From Clostridium sp. TW13 (GTDB taxonomy: Bacteria > Bacillota > Clostridia > Clostridiales > Clostridiaceae): a DNA stretch of 64,000 bases. How positions within the stretch are numbered: position 1 is the first letter of the stretch; each line of letters opens with the position of its first letter. Where the stretch lies: the NCBI RefSeq assembly GCF_024345225.1, contig NZ_BROD01000001.1, positions 1 to 64,000 of the forward strand, in the 5' to 3' direction. Under the pieces are notes generated by a model. It saw only the letters and a program-made list of their open reading frames with translations. It was not told the DNA's origin and ran no database searches. Below, piece after piece: positions 26,989 through 36,108 of the stretch. The translations under genes and the position numbers were made by a program.

Positions 26989-27921
26989 TTACTCCTTACA
27001 TTGAATTTCTTTAAAGAAAGTATCTATAGCTTCTTCATAGAGCTTTTTGTTAACTTCTATAGAATTAGCATGTTCAGCCTTATCTACTAGAAGTAATTGT
27101 CTATATCCGTGAAGCTTTTTTTCATACATATCTACACTCATGTGCCAAGGAACGAAATAATCTTCTTTTCCATGAATAAATAAGATTGGAAGTTCTGTTT
27201 TTTCAACAACTTTAATTGGTGATACTTTAGAAAAATCAAATTTAGCTTTATAAAGAGCTCTTATTCTTGATAACTTCAGCACTAAAAGTAGAAAAGCATG
27301 AAGATATTTTGGAAAGTCATGCTTGATCTCAAATTTTATCAATGTAATCATATCACTATATCCACAGTCAGCAATTATAAACTTGACATATTTATTTAAA
27401 GCAGGGTATTGAAGAACAGTACCAGCTCCCATTGACTCACCGTGCATTCCAAGATAAATTTGTTTTCCAAATCTATTTATTAAATATTCTACCCAACAAT
27501 CTAAATCATATTTTTCGTAATAACCATAAGTAGAATATTTTCCTTCACTTTTACCATGACGCCTTTGACTTATAATGAGAATGTTAAATCCCCTATTATA
27601 AAAAGACTCAATATATTTTAATGAACCTACATAACCGATAGAAACTCCATGAATAAGTATAATAAATTTATCTGTTTTTTGCGAATTTTTTACTAATACA
27701 CCATGAAGATTCAAAGAATCCTTAGATGTAATAAATATATCTTCTTTATCTAAAGATTTTAGTAAATTCATATTAAGTATTTTCTTATTGGCTAATTTTT
27801 TTAGAGATTCTTCTTCATTATGTAGTTTACGACTAGTAACTAAGCTTAAAAGATAATTGCTTGTAAAATATAAACTCAACATAAATATTATAAAAACAAT
27901 GAAAATAATATAAAAAAGCAT
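26989..27921 (-). CDS. membrane-anchored alpha/beta hydrolase
   Basis: A 310-residue protein. The start is placed at 27921 (MLFYIIF) because AGGGGGA lies 6 bases upstream; the frame is open 9 codons further without support. A membrane helix occupies about residues 2-22. The hydrolase fold shows LIHGVSIGYVG (oxyanion region), the nucleophile elbow HGESMGAG, the acid in HGKEDYFVP and His in KAEHANS, giving a full Ser-Asp-His triad. It resembles the YqkD/bem46-type hydrolases; the substrate is unknown. Its stop is 4 bases from the degenerate deacetylase, so they form an operon and may act together at the cell surface. Confidence 0.85.
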   Translation of the reverse strand: MLFYIIFIVFIIFMLSLYFTSNYLLSLVTSRKLHNEEESLKKLANKKILNMNLLKSLDKEDIFITSKDSLNLHGVLVKNSQKTDKFIILIHGVSIGYVGSLKYIESFYNRGFNILIISQRRHGKSEGKYSTYGYYEKYDLDCWVEYLINRFGKQIYLGMHGESMGAGTVLQYPALNKYVKFIIADCGYSDMITLIKFEIKHDFPKYLHAFLLLVLKLSRIRALYKAKFDFSKVSPIKVVEKTELPILFIHGKEDYFVPWHMSVDMYEKKLHGYRQLLLVDKAEHANSIEVNKKLYEEAIDTFFKEIQCKE

Positions 27922-28031
27922 GTACAATCCCCCTAAAAATAGAATCAATATAATAATAACAAAAAACGGGTAATAATAACAGTTAATAAAGTTTAAATAA
28001 AATTAAATACAAAAATTGGATGTTATCAACA

Positions 28032-28282
28032 TAATCCACAGGTGCCTGTGGATAACTTGTTGAATAGTATGTTAATAAAGAAAAAAATCCAAAATTATGA
28101 AGTTCACTAGCATATTTAGACTTGCTATTTATTTTAAGATGCTTAAGTAATATATTCTAGTATAGTAAAATGATATTTATTTATTCAACGTTTTAAGCAA
28201 ATGGCTAAAAAATAGATGTAGAAAAGTAATAGTGGCATATATAATAAAAAATTTAGCTTAGGATAATAATAACTGTGGATAA
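28032..28282. other. cluster of DnaA-box-like sites with a central palindrome
   Basis: TTATCCACA occurs twice on the minus strand (28055-28047 and 28282-28274), and TAATCCACA on the plus strand (28032-28040) faces the first, forming the palindrome TCCACAGGTGCCTGTGGA at 28035-28052. TTATCCACA is the classical DnaA box. The whole 27922-28315 gap holds no gene. Confidence 0.45.
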
Positions 28283-28315
28283 GGTATATTAAAAAATAAT
28301 TTGGAGGTTTAAGTT

Positions 28316-29032
28316 ATGAAAAAAATTACGAGATTTTCCATATTTGTTTTGATTATAATGATTATTTTTCAAAATAGAATGGTTCAAAGCTGTTATGCTA
28401 TTGAAAATTCAGTACCTGAGATTGAAATGAGTGAGAACAGTGTTGGTGAGAATATCAAGATAAACATAAAATATCCGCAATTTGGTGGTAAGGATAAAAA
28501 GCTTGAAGATTTAAACAATAGAATAAAGCAAGAAATAGATACGTGGAAAAGAGATATGATGGAGTTAGATAAACAATATATTGAACAAGCAAAGAAAAAT
28601 AATTTTCCAATAAGAGAATTTGAGTTATTTGGTACATATAAAATTACATATAATAACAATGATTTTATAAGCACTTTTTTAGATAAATATCAATATACAG
28701 GAGGGGCTCATGGTATAAGCTCAAAGTCTATGTATAACTTTGATATAAAAAAGCAGAAGTATATAAAGTTAAATGAACTATTTAAGAAAAATTATGATTT
28801 TAAAAGAGTAATAAACACTAAAATTAGAACGGATATACTCAAGGAGAAGGATATATATTTTGATGCAGGAAAACAATTTAAAGGAATAAAAGATAATCAA
28901 AGCTACTACATAACTAAAGATGGTATAGTGATTCATTTTGGATTATATGAAATTGCACCATATTCCTCAGGATATAGAGAATTTTTAATACCATTTTCAT
29001 TGATTAAAGATGGTTTAATATATAATTTTTAG
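28316..29032 (+). CDS. exported DUF4163/DUF3298-type protein
   Basis: A 238-residue protein with an N-terminal signal or anchor helix (about 5-22, ITRFSIFVLIIMIIF). The mature part begins with conserved strands (IKINIKYPQFGG, DUF4163-like) and ends with a DUF3298-like domain (YQYTGGAHGISSKSMYNFD and LYEIAPYSSGYREFLIPF). The same domain pair occurs in the extracellular part of RsiV and in the deacetylase PdaC, where it is thought to contact cell-wall glycan or lysozyme. No catalytic domain is attached here. GGAGG precedes the ATG. It is a single-gene unit closed by a terminator. Confidence 0.8.
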   Translation: MKKITRFSIFVLIIMIIFQNRMVQSCYAIENSVPEIEMSENSVGENIKINIKYPQFGGKDKKLEDLNNRIKQEIDTWKRDMMELDKQYIEQAKKNNFPIREFELFGTYKITYNNNDFISTFLDKYQYTGGAHGISSKSMYNFDIKKQKYIKLNELFKKNYDFKRVINTKIRTDILKEKDIYFDAGKQFKGIKDNQSYYITKDGIVIHFGLYEIAPYSSGYREFLIPFSLIKDGLIYNF

Positions 29033-29035
29033 TGT

Positions 29036-29062
29036 AAGGAAAGTCATTTATTGACTTTCCTT
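29036..29062 (+). terminator. intrinsic terminator
   Basis: AAGGAAAGTCA pairs with TGACTTTCCTT across an ATTTAT-type loop just after the stop. Confidence 0.75.
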
Positions 29063-29245
29063 ATTAATTTTAGAGAGAGATTAGAAAAATAAGTTTTATA
29101 GAGATGTTTATAATTTGGGCATAAAAATATAAATATTTAATAATAAAAAAATATATATGTATCAATATAAATATATACATATTTAGTGGAAAGACGATAT
29201 TTACGAAAGAAAAAATTTAGTATAAAATAAGGTTAACAGCATGTC

Positions 29246-29298
29246 TAGGTATTCGAAAATAAACTAGTATATAAACCTATGTATTTTCAGATGCCTTA
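29246..29298 (+). repeat. MITE-like repeat, copy D
   Basis: Begins TCTAGGTATTCGAAAATAAAC and ends ACCTATGTATTTTCAGATGC then CTTA; both ends match the family with small changes. It lies in the 335-base leader of yjjI, which otherwise holds only A/T-rich sequence. Confidence 0.7.
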
Positions 29299-29367
29299 AT
29301 CCATTTACATGTTAAAGAACTACATTTATTCGAGTAGTTAAAATATGATTATGGAGTGAATGTATAA

Positions 29368-30846
29368 ATGAACGAAGTAGAAAAAATTATTAAGGACCCA
29401 ACTTTAACTTACGAGCAAAGATTAGTTTCTTTAGCTCATGCAGCAGAAGATTCTCTAAATGTATTGAACATTAGTGCTGAAGCTCAAAAACTAAGAGATG
29501 AAGGAATAATATGTGATTTGTTTGAAGGTCATGCACCTTACAGACCAAGATACATTATTCCTGATTATGAAAAATTCATGAAAGACGGATGTGAATTCTT
29601 AGGCTTAGAGCCAGCAACAGACATTTGGGATGCAGTGAATAATTTATTGATACTTTACAAACACGTTCCATCAATAACAACTATGCCTGTATATCTTGGA
29701 AACATTGATTACTTACTTGATCCATATATAGAGGATGAAGAAGAGGCATATAAGGCAATTAAACTATTCTTAAAGCATATTGATAGAACAATTACTGATT
29801 CATTCTGCCATGCCGATATAGGACCAAGAGATTCTAAGGCGGGAAGAATAATATTAAGAGCAGAAAGAGAGCTTGAAACTGCTATACCAAATATAACATT
29901 AAAGTATAGCAAAGAAACTGAAAGAGAATTTGCAATAGAATCAGTTAAGACAGCATTAGTTACAGCAAAGCCTAGTTTTGCAAATGATGAGATGTTCAGA
30001 GCTGATTTTAAAGGAGAGTATGCTATAGCAAGCTGCTATAACGGCCTAAGCATAGGGGGAGGTAGCTTTACCCTTGTAAGAATGAATTTAGCTAAACTTG
30101 CAGCAAAAGCTAGTTCAGTAGAAGATTTTAAAAATGTTCAATTACCACATGCCATAAAAGAGATGTTGGGTTATATGGACGAAAGAATAAGATACTTGGT
30201 TGAAGAAAGCGGATTCTTTGAAACTTCTTTCTTGGTTAAGGAAGGATTTATTCACAGAGATAAATTCACAGGTATGTTTGGAATGTTTGGTTTAGCTGAA
30301 TGTGTTAATGGTTTATTAAATGCTACAAAGCAAGAAGATAGATTTGGACATTCAGATAAGGCTGATAACCTAGGTGTTGAAATCATAGAGATTATGGATA
30401 AGATGGTTAAAGAGCACAAAAATAAGTACTGTACAAATGAGCAGTTCCTTTTACATGCTCAAGTAGGTATAGAAAGTGATAATGGAACAAGTCCAGGATG
30501 TAGAATTCCATTAGGTGAAGAACCAGAATTGTGGAAACAATTAAGACATTGTGGATTATTCCATAAGTATTTCGTATCAGGAATTGGAGACATATTCCCA
30601 TTTGAAAAGAATTCTACAAATAATCCTGAATACATCCTTGATATCATTAATGGAGCCTTTAAGCAAGGTGTTAGATATTTCTCACTTTATTCATCAGATA
30701 GTGATGTTATAAGAATCACTGGATATCTTGTAAAAAGAAGTGATATGGAGAAGTTAGACAGGGGTGAAGCAGTTACTCAAGATACAGTAGTTCTAGGTTT
30801 AAGAACATGTAAAGCATCTAAAGTATTAGAGAGAAAAGTAAGATAG
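29368..30846 (+). CDS. yjjI: YjjI-family glycyl-radical enzyme
   Basis: A 492-residue protein of the YjjI group of glycyl-radical enzymes. The radical site is Gly452 in DVIRITGYLVKR, the C-terminal R-x-x-G-Y/F motif of the superfamily. It is much shorter than pyruvate formate-lyase (about 750), as expected for this group. The reaction of YjjI proteins is not established. The activase gene follows after 3 bases, so they form a two-gene operon. NGTSPGC (about 370-377) contains a candidate thiyl cysteine, by inference only. An oxygen-sensitive radical of this kind fits an obligate anaerobe. Confidence 0.9.
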   Translation: MNEVEKIIKDPTLTYEQRLVSLAHAAEDSLNVLNISAEAQKLRDEGIICDLFEGHAPYRPRYIIPDYEKFMKDGCEFLGLEPATDIWDAVNNLLILYKHVPSITTMPVYLGNIDYLLDPYIEDEEEAYKAIKLFLKHIDRTITDSFCHADIGPRDSKAGRIILRAERELETAIPNITLKYSKETEREFAIESVKTALVTAKPSFANDEMFRADFKGEYAIASCYNGLSIGGGSFTLVRMNLAKLAAKASSVEDFKNVQLPHAIKEMLGYMDERIRYLVEESGFFETSFLVKEGFIHRDKFTGMFGMFGLAECVNGLLNATKQEDRFGHSDKADNLGVEIIEIMDKMVKEHKNKYCTNEQFLLHAQVGIESDNGTSPGCRIPLGEEPELWKQLRHCGLFHKYFVSGIGDIFPFEKNSTNNPEYILDIINGAFKQGVRYFSLYSSDSDVIRITGYLVKRSDMEKLDRGEAVTQDTVVLGLRTCKASKVLERKVR

Positions 30847-30849
30847 TCT

Positions 30850-31686
30850 ATGAAAGAAGCTATAGTAAATAAGATTATTCCATTTAGTTCTGTAGATGGG
30901 CCCGGTAATAGAACTGCTATATTTCTTCAAGGATGCAACTTTAATTGTATATATTGCCACAATCCAGAAACCATAAAGAGTTGTGTGGGTTGTGGACAAT
31001 GTGTGGAAGCATGCCCAGTTAAGGCATTGACCTTATCAGAAGGTAATGTAATTTGGAACAAAGAGATTTGTGTGAATTGTGATACCTGTGTTAAGACTTG
31101 TAAAAAGCTGAGTACACCAAAGACTCAAAAAATGAATGTACAGCAGGTAATTGCGGAAATAGAAAAGTATGAACCATTTATTTCGGGGATTACAACCTCT
31201 GGAGGAGAATGTACTCTTCAAGAAGAATTTTTGATTGAACTTTTCAGGGAAGCAAAGAAGAAAGGTCTAACTTGCTTTATTGATTCTAATGGATCTAATT
31301 TATTCAGTGAAATGCAAGAATTACTTAGTTTAACAGACAAAGTTATGTTAGATGTTAAGGCTTGGGACAGTGAAGAACACAAAAAGTATATTGGAGCAGA
31401 CAATAAAAATGTTTTGGACAATCTAGACTATCTTTTAAAAGAGGATAAGATGTATGAGGTCAGAACAGTAGTTGTTCCAGACATATTAGATAATGAAGAG
31501 ACAATACAAAAGGTAAGCAAAAAAATAGCTGAATTAAATCCAAAGGTTAGATATAAACTTATAAAATTTCGTCCATTAGGAGTAAGAGAAGATATTAAAA
31601 ATTGTCCGTCTCCATCAGTAGAGTATATGGAAGCATTGAAGGATATCTGTATTTCTAATGGATGTGAAAATGTGGTGATAGTGTAG
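30850..31686 (+). CDS. yjjW: YjjW-family glycyl-radical enzyme activase (radical SAM)
   Basis: A 278-residue radical SAM enzyme that would install the glycyl radical on YjjI. The SAM cluster motif is Cys29-x3-Cys33-x2-Cys36 (CNFNCIYC). Two ferredoxin-type [4Fe-4S] sites are inserted right after it: Cys45, 48, 51, 55 and Cys74, 77, 80, 84. GITTSGGECTLQ is the SAM-binding GGE motif. The order, length and insertion match YjjW. It starts 3 bases after the yjjI stop, without a strong ribosome site of its own, so translation is probably coupled. Confidence 0.92.
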   Translation: MKEAIVNKIIPFSSVDGPGNRTAIFLQGCNFNCIYCHNPETIKSCVGCGQCVEACPVKALTLSEGNVIWNKEICVNCDTCVKTCKKLSTPKTQKMNVQQVIAEIEKYEPFISGITTSGGECTLQEEFLIELFREAKKKGLTCFIDSNGSNLFSEMQELLSLTDKVMLDVKAWDSEEHKKYIGADNKNVLDNLDYLLKEDKMYEVRTVVVPDILDNEETIQKVSKKIAELNPKVRYKLIKFRPLGVREDIKNCPSPSVEYMEALKDICISNGCENVVIV

Positions 31687-31789
31687 AATGTTAAAACTTT
31701 AGTAACAATATAACCATTGAGATTAAAGTTGAAAGTGATATAATAACAATATAGCTTAAAAGTAAATTATACTTAGGAGTTGATGTTAT

Positions 31790-31918
31790 ATGTTAACACA
31801 TAGTTTATTAATAGGCGGATTCGTATTAGAAGTCGTAGCTGTAACAGTATGGTTTTACAGAAAATTCAGAGTTCTTAATTCATTAAGAGTTAAGAGAGTA
31901 AGAGTTAATAGAAGATAA
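31790..31918 (+). CDS. 42-residue single-pass membrane peptide with basic tail
   Basis: ATG at 31790, TAA at 31916-31918, with AGGAG 10 bases upstream. The product is MLTHSLLIGGFVLEVVAVTV then WFYRK and an Arg-rich end (RVLNSLRVKRVRVNRR), that is, one membrane helix followed by a strongly basic cytoplasmic tail. I do not recognise it. It lies 103 bases after yjjW and is closed by a strong terminator, so it has its own transcript boundary. The clear ribosome site and amphipathic plan support a real gene, but the size makes this tentative. Confidence 0.55.
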   Translation: MLTHSLLIGGFVLEVVAVTVWFYRKFRVLNSLRVKRVRVNRR

Positions 31919-31950
31919 TGTGTGAAGATGCACAATAATAGTTTATAGTA

Positions 31951-31999
31951 AATAATAAGAACTAGGTAGAGGGTAACCTTCTCCTAGTTCTTATTATTT
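31951..31999. terminator. bidirectional terminator before hydE
   Basis: AATAATAAGAACTAGG (31951-31966) pairs with CCTAGTTCTTATTATT (31983-31998), an extended stem with A/T flanks on both sides. Confidence 0.85.
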
Positions 32000-32007
32000 G
32001 CAAAATA

Positions 32008-33054
32008 TTATTCCTTATGCATAGACATTTGATCTTTATGGGAACCAGTAGTTGTGGAAATGGTTCTGCCAATGCCTTGAATTTTTCCGGAAATACAACC
32101 TCTGCAATGAGCAGGAGTATCACTTATACATATCTTTCCTGGATAAAGTGCATATAATTTTCTATATTCACCTTCTGTAACATTAGGCATAACAACATTT
32201 GCACCACTTTGTAAGGCCATAACTCTACCATTTTTATTTAAACTTTCCATAGCAGTTGTAGCTGGAATGTTAAGAGTAGGCATAAGTAATCTTGTTATTG
32301 CCATTACCTTTAAGGCAAGGGTAAAGTGTCCTTCTACACTAGCATCCTTAAGAGGGGTATCCTCATTTGGAATAAATGGGCCAATACCAACCATATCCGC
32401 ATCAATTTCTTTGAAGAATAGTATGTCATCAGCAAGAGATTCAACAGTTTGTCCAGGAAGACCAACAAGAGAACCACTTCCAACTTCATATCCTATTTCT
32501 TTTAAATTTCTTAAGCATTGTTTTCTATTTTCATGACTCATGCCAGGATCAAGCTCTTCATATAAAGCTGTATCAGTAGTTTCTATTCTTATTAAATATC
32601 TATCTGCTCCAGCTTCTTTTAATGCCTTGTATTCCTCATAGCTTCTTTCGCCAATACTTAGTATAAGTGCTACATCAAGAGCCTTAATCTTTTTTATTAT
32701 GCTAGTAAGTCTTTCAACAGTAAAATAATCATCTTCACCACCTTGAAGAACAATACTTCTATAGCCATACTCAACAGCTTTTGTGGCAAAATCAATGATT
32801 TCCTCTTCAGATAATCTATAACGTTTTAGATTGTCATTATCCCTTCTTAAGCCGCAATAAAGACAATTTCTTTTGCAAATATTAGTGAATTCTATAAGTC
32901 CTCTTAAATGAACGGCATTACCTATATATTTTTCACGAACCTCATCAGCAGCCTTAAGCAAATCTTCATTTATACTTTCATCTTGAAGTAAGGCTATAAT
33001 TTCTTCTTTGGTTAATGAATGAGTTTCTTTTGCTTTTATAATTAAATTTTTCAT
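32008..33054 (-). CDS. hydE: [FeFe]-hydrogenase maturase HydE (radical SAM)
   Basis: A 348-residue radical SAM protein. The start is placed at 33054 (MKNLIIKAKE) because AGGAGG lies 4 bases upstream; the frame extends 15 codons further without support. The SAM cluster is Cys60-x3-Cys64-x2-Cys67 (CKRNCLYC). The C-terminal CISDTPAHCRGC matches the second-cluster cysteines seen in many HydE proteins. HydE helps build the dithiolate-bridged diiron part of the hydrogenase H-cluster. No hydF, hydG or hydrogenase gene is nearby, as is common in clostridia. A BioB/PylB relative is the alternative, but the overall wording is HydE. Confidence 0.9.
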   Translation of the reverse strand: MKNLIIKAKETHSLTKEEIIALLQDESINEDLLKAADEVREKYIGNAVHLRGLIEFTNICKRNCLYCGLRRDNDNLKRYRLSEEEIIDFATKAVEYGYRSIVLQGGEDDYFTVERLTSIIKKIKALDVALILSIGERSYEEYKALKEAGADRYLIRIETTDTALYEELDPGMSHENRKQCLRNLKEIGYEVGSGSLVGLPGQTVESLADDILFFKEIDADMVGIGPFIPNEDTPLKDASVEGHFTLALKVMAITRLLMPTLNIPATTAMESLNKNGRVMALQSGANVVMPNVTEGEYRKLYALYPGKICISDTPAHCRGCISGKIQGIGRTISTTTGSHKDQMSMHKE

Positions 33055-33192
33055 CTGGCCTCCTATAAATATAAGACAATATTTTAGATTATTATACATT
33101 TTTTATGATTAGTAAAAATATTATAGTAAGTATGATAAAATTATTATACAGATAAATAAAGAAATTATCTATAGATGATTGGAGGAAAGTGA

Positions 33193-34128
33193 ATGCAAAA
33201 CATAATTAGATTACAACCTGTATTTAAAGAAAAAATATGGGGTGGTAAAAAATTAAAAGAGATATATGGATATGATATACCATCAGATAAGACAGGGGAA
33301 TGCTGGGCAATCTCAGCTCATAAAGAAGGAGATTGTAACATATTAAATGATGAATTTAAAGGAGAAACTTTATCTTCATTATATAGAGAACATAGAGAAC
33401 TGTTTGGAAACATTCAAGATAAGGAATTTCCACTACTAGCAAAGATTTTAGATGCATCTGATAATCTTTCAATTCAAGTGCATCCAAATGATGAATTTGC
33501 AAGAACGGTTGAAAATCAAGAATTTGGCAAGACAGAAGCATGGTATGTGCTTGATTGCAATGAAGACACTGTATTAGAAATTGGGCACACAGCAAAAACT
33601 AAGGAAGAGTTAGTTAATAGAATTAATAATGGAGAATGGGATAAGTTCCTTAATTATAGAAACATACAGAAAGGTGATTATTTCTTCATTCCATCAGGAA
33701 CAGTTCACGCTATCTGTGAAAATACATTAATATATGAAATACAACAATCATCTGATACAACTTATAGATTGTATGACTATGATAGAGTAGATGATAATGG
33801 AAACAAGAGAGAGCTTCACATTGATAGATCAATTGAGGTAATCGAGGTTCCACAAGAAAATACACCTGTTGTACCTAAAGAAGAAGCAGGAGAAGGTTAT
33901 AAGAAGACTACTTTTGTTGAAAGCAAATACTTTACTTCCTTTAGATACAGTATTGATGGAAAAGCTGAAATTAACGAAAAGGCGCCATTTATATTATGTA
34001 CTGTAGTAGAGGGAAACGGAAAAATTGGTGATGAAGTTATAAAGAAAGGTGACAACTTTATTATACCAAGTGGCTATAAGCAATTAATGTTTACTGGAAA
34101 AGTTGAAATATTAATGGCTACTATATAA
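33193..34128 (+). CDS. manA: mannose-6-phosphate isomerase, class I
   Basis: A 311-residue Zn-dependent cupin enzyme interconverting fructose 6-phosphate and mannose 6-phosphate. Motifs seen are QPVFKEKIWGGKKL at the N-terminus, SIQVHPND with the Zn ligands, KTEAWYVLD, and SGTVHAICENTLIYEIQQSSDTTYR with the catalytic Arg region. The length is that of the short Firmicute class. GGAGG precedes the ATG. It provides mannose 6-phosphate, the upstream precursor of GDP-mannose made by ManC, whose gene is split at 43.1 kb. A MITE-like repeat begins at its stop codon. Confidence 0.94.
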   Translation: MQNIIRLQPVFKEKIWGGKKLKEIYGYDIPSDKTGECWAISAHKEGDCNILNDEFKGETLSSLYREHRELFGNIQDKEFPLLAKILDASDNLSIQVHPNDEFARTVENQEFGKTEAWYVLDCNEDTVLEIGHTAKTKEELVNRINNGEWDKFLNYRNIQKGDYFFIPSGTVHAICENTLIYEIQQSSDTTYRLYDYDRVDDNGNKRELHIDRSIEVIEVPQENTPVVPKEEAGEGYKKTTFVESKYFTSFRYSIDGKAEINEKAPFILCTVVEGNGKIGDEVIKKGDNFIIPSGYKQLMFTGKVEILMATI

Positions 34129-34199
34129 GGCATCTTCAAAAAATAAATAAGTCCATCTGCTAGTCTATTTGGGCTTGTTATTTATTTTCAGATTCCTAA
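34127..34199 (-). repeat. MITE-like repeat, copy E, fused to the manA stop codon
   Basis: Reads AAGGCATCTTCAAAAAATAA at the left and TTATTTATTTTCAGATTCCT at the right, that is, inverted relative to copy B. The manA TAA overlaps its first base pair. The hairpin could serve as a terminator. Confidence 0.75.
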
Positions 34200-34213
34200 A
34201 AGAATATAGAAGA

Positions 34214-34268
34214 AATAAAAATGGAGCTATTGCATGAAATAATTAGTGCAATAGCTCTATTTTTATTC
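34214..34268 (+). terminator. intrinsic terminator downstream of manA
   Basis: AATAAAAATGGAGCTATTGCA pairs with TGCAATAGCTCTATTTTTATT across a 13-15 base loop; only a single pair is disturbed. The rest of 34129-34690 holds copy E, this hairpin and a short tandem repeat, but no gene. Confidence 0.75.
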
Positions 34269-34580
34269 GGATAATTGTTAAGGATTTCATTTGTTAAAGG
34301 CTGAAGTTATTAATTTTTCGATGTATTCATATATAAATGGAGGCATTTGAACTATGAGGAATATACGAAAAAAAGAATTAAAAGCAAGCATGGACTAATT
34401 TACAGGATAATACATAATAATGGTATTATATACATAAAATGCGGAAAGTACTTTATCATATGAGTGAAATTTGGTAATATGGTAAGAAGAGGGTATTGTA
34501 TGCAACAGCTATTTATTTTAAGTTAATATAAGTAAATCAGTTACCCCTAATATTAGCAAAATAAAAGAAAATATAGAGAA

Positions 34581-34620
34581 AATATTGAAGAATATTGAAG
34601 GGTATTGAAGGGTATTGAAG
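34581..34620 (+). repeat. four tandem 10-base units
   Basis: AATATTGAAG twice, then GGTATTGAAG twice, directly upstream of the six-gene array. Confidence 0.8.
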
Positions 34621-34690
34621 ATTCCAAAGTAAAATGGTATAAGTTTTCATTAAATTAAAAGAATAGTCTGATAAAAGGGGGAGTTTGAAT

Positions 34691-35338
34691 ATGCAGCAAT
34701 ATTATCCAGATCCAAAGCTAAAGAGAATATTGGAAAGAACACAATATAAGAAGCATCCTAAGTGGGCTAAGAGAAAATGGGTAAGAAGAATATTAGCAAT
34801 GATTGTACCTATAAGTGGGATAATAATATATTTTTATAATATAAATACTCCTAAACCGATATACGTACAGGATGAATTGTTTATTAAAGTAACAAATATT
34901 TCTATACCACTATGTATGGCAATATTTTTTTCAATACCATATATAGCATACCGTAAGATTTTAGAGGGAAGCTGCGTGACTGATAGTCGTGATAGAGACA
35001 ATGATACCTTAGTTATTACAGATGAGGAGTTAAAATATATATATCACCCAAGTTATAAGAGTAATATGGTGTTATTTACTGAATTTCAAATCAGATTCGA
35101 AGATATTACTAAGATTATATATAATACGTATAACAACAGAGTGGATGTTTATGGCAAACAAAAGGAGATATACTATAGAGATTTTACTACAGGAGAAATA
35201 GCAAGGGTTGCAGATATAGATGATCCAAATGAAACGATACGACTATATTTATATTTTGAGGAAAATGAAGAAATTTTAAAAACATTGCAAGAGAGAAGTA
35301 CAGCAGAGATGAAAATAATAGATTATCCAACAGAGTAA
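34691..35338 (+). CDS. array paralogue 1: two-helix membrane protein, TM type A / tail type alpha
   Basis: A 215-residue protein. I use the ATG at 34691 (MQQYYPDPKLK), the position matching the five later copies, rather than the TTG two codons upstream. A basic N-terminus (ERTQYKKHPKWAKRKWVRR) is followed by two membrane helices (about 36-52 and 70-90) separated by a short loop, then a cytoplasmic domain of about 115 residues starting SRDRDNDTLVITDEELKYIY that could be a bacterial PH-like (YcxB-like) fold; that is inference. The tail is type alpha (EFQIRFEDITKIIYNTYN, DFTTGEIARV). First of six tandem paralogues. No known function. Confidence 0.75.
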   Translation: MQQYYPDPKLKRILERTQYKKHPKWAKRKWVRRILAMIVPISGIIIYFYNINTPKPIYVQDELFIKVTNISIPLCMAIFFSIPYIAYRKILEGSCVTDSRDRDNDTLVITDEELKYIYHPSYKSNMVLFTEFQIRFEDITKIIYNTYNNRVDVYGKQKEIYYRDFTTGEIARVADIDDPNETIRLYLYFEENEEILKTLQERSTAEMKIIDYPTE

Positions 35339-35399
35339 ATAGTTATGAATAAGTATAGAGACTTTAAGTTTCTAGTGTGGAAAGAAGAGAAATTTAAAT

Positions 35400-36047
35400 A
35401 TGAAACAATATTATCCAAATCCAAAGTTAAAGAGAATATTGGAAAGAACACAATATAAGAAGCATCCTAAGTGGCTTAAGAGAAAATGGGTAAGAAGAAT
35501 GTTAGCTATGATTGTACCTATAAGTGGGATAATCATATATTTTTATAATATAAATACCCCTAAACCTGCATACATACAAGATGAATTGTTTATTAAAGTA
35601 ACAAATATTTCTATACCACTATGTATGGCAATATTTTTTTCAATACCATATGTAGCATACCGTAAGATTTTAGAGGGAAGCTGCGTGAGTGAAAGTCGTG
35701 ATAGGCAAAATGATATCTTAGTTATTACAGATGAGGATTTAAAATATATATATCACCCAAGTGATAGAAGTGATGTATATATTTTTGAACAATTAGAAAT
35801 GCGATATGAAGATATAACGGAAATTATATATAGCACATATAATCAACGCGTTGATATTTATGGGAGAAGGAAGGAACTATGGTATCCGGATTATAGAAAT
35901 GGAAAGTATACAAGAAATAAAAATGTTAATAAACCAGGAACAAGAATAAGATTGTATTTATATTTTGAAGGAAATGAAGAAATTTTAAAAACACTGCAAG
36001 AGAGAAGTACAGCAGAGATGAAAATAATAGATTATCCAACAGAGTAA
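35400..36047 (+). CDS. array paralogue 2: TM type A / tail type beta
   Basis: A 215-residue paralogue of copy 1. The N-terminal 90 residues are nearly identical to copies 1 and 3 (TM type A, GIIIYFYNINTPKP). From residue about 125 the sequence switches to a different variant: EQLEMRYEDITEIIY, RRKELWYPDYRNGKYTRNKN, shared only with copy 6. The last 25 residues (EEILKTLQERSTAEMKIID) return to the common sequence. It is separated from copy 1 by a conserved 61-base spacer carrying a weak AGAGAAA ribosome site. The sharp switch indicates gene conversion or modular exchange. Confidence 0.75.
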   Translation: MKQYYPNPKLKRILERTQYKKHPKWLKRKWVRRMLAMIVPISGIIIYFYNINTPKPAYIQDELFIKVTNISIPLCMAIFFSIPYVAYRKILEGSCVSESRDRQNDILVITDEDLKYIYHPSDRSDVYIFEQLEMRYEDITEIIYSTYNQRVDIYGRRKELWYPDYRNGKYTRNKNVNKPGTRIRLYLYFEGNEEILKTLQERSTAEMKIIDYPTE

Positions 36048-36108
36048 ATAGTTATGAATAAGTATAGAGGCTTTAAGTTTCTAGTGTAGAAAGAAGAGAG
36101 ATTTAAAT

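Noticed and set aside
28022-28282. Chromosome origin
   Set aside because: DnaA-like boxes are present, but dnaA, dnaN, recF, rpmH and an AT-rich unwinding array with multiple boxes are not.
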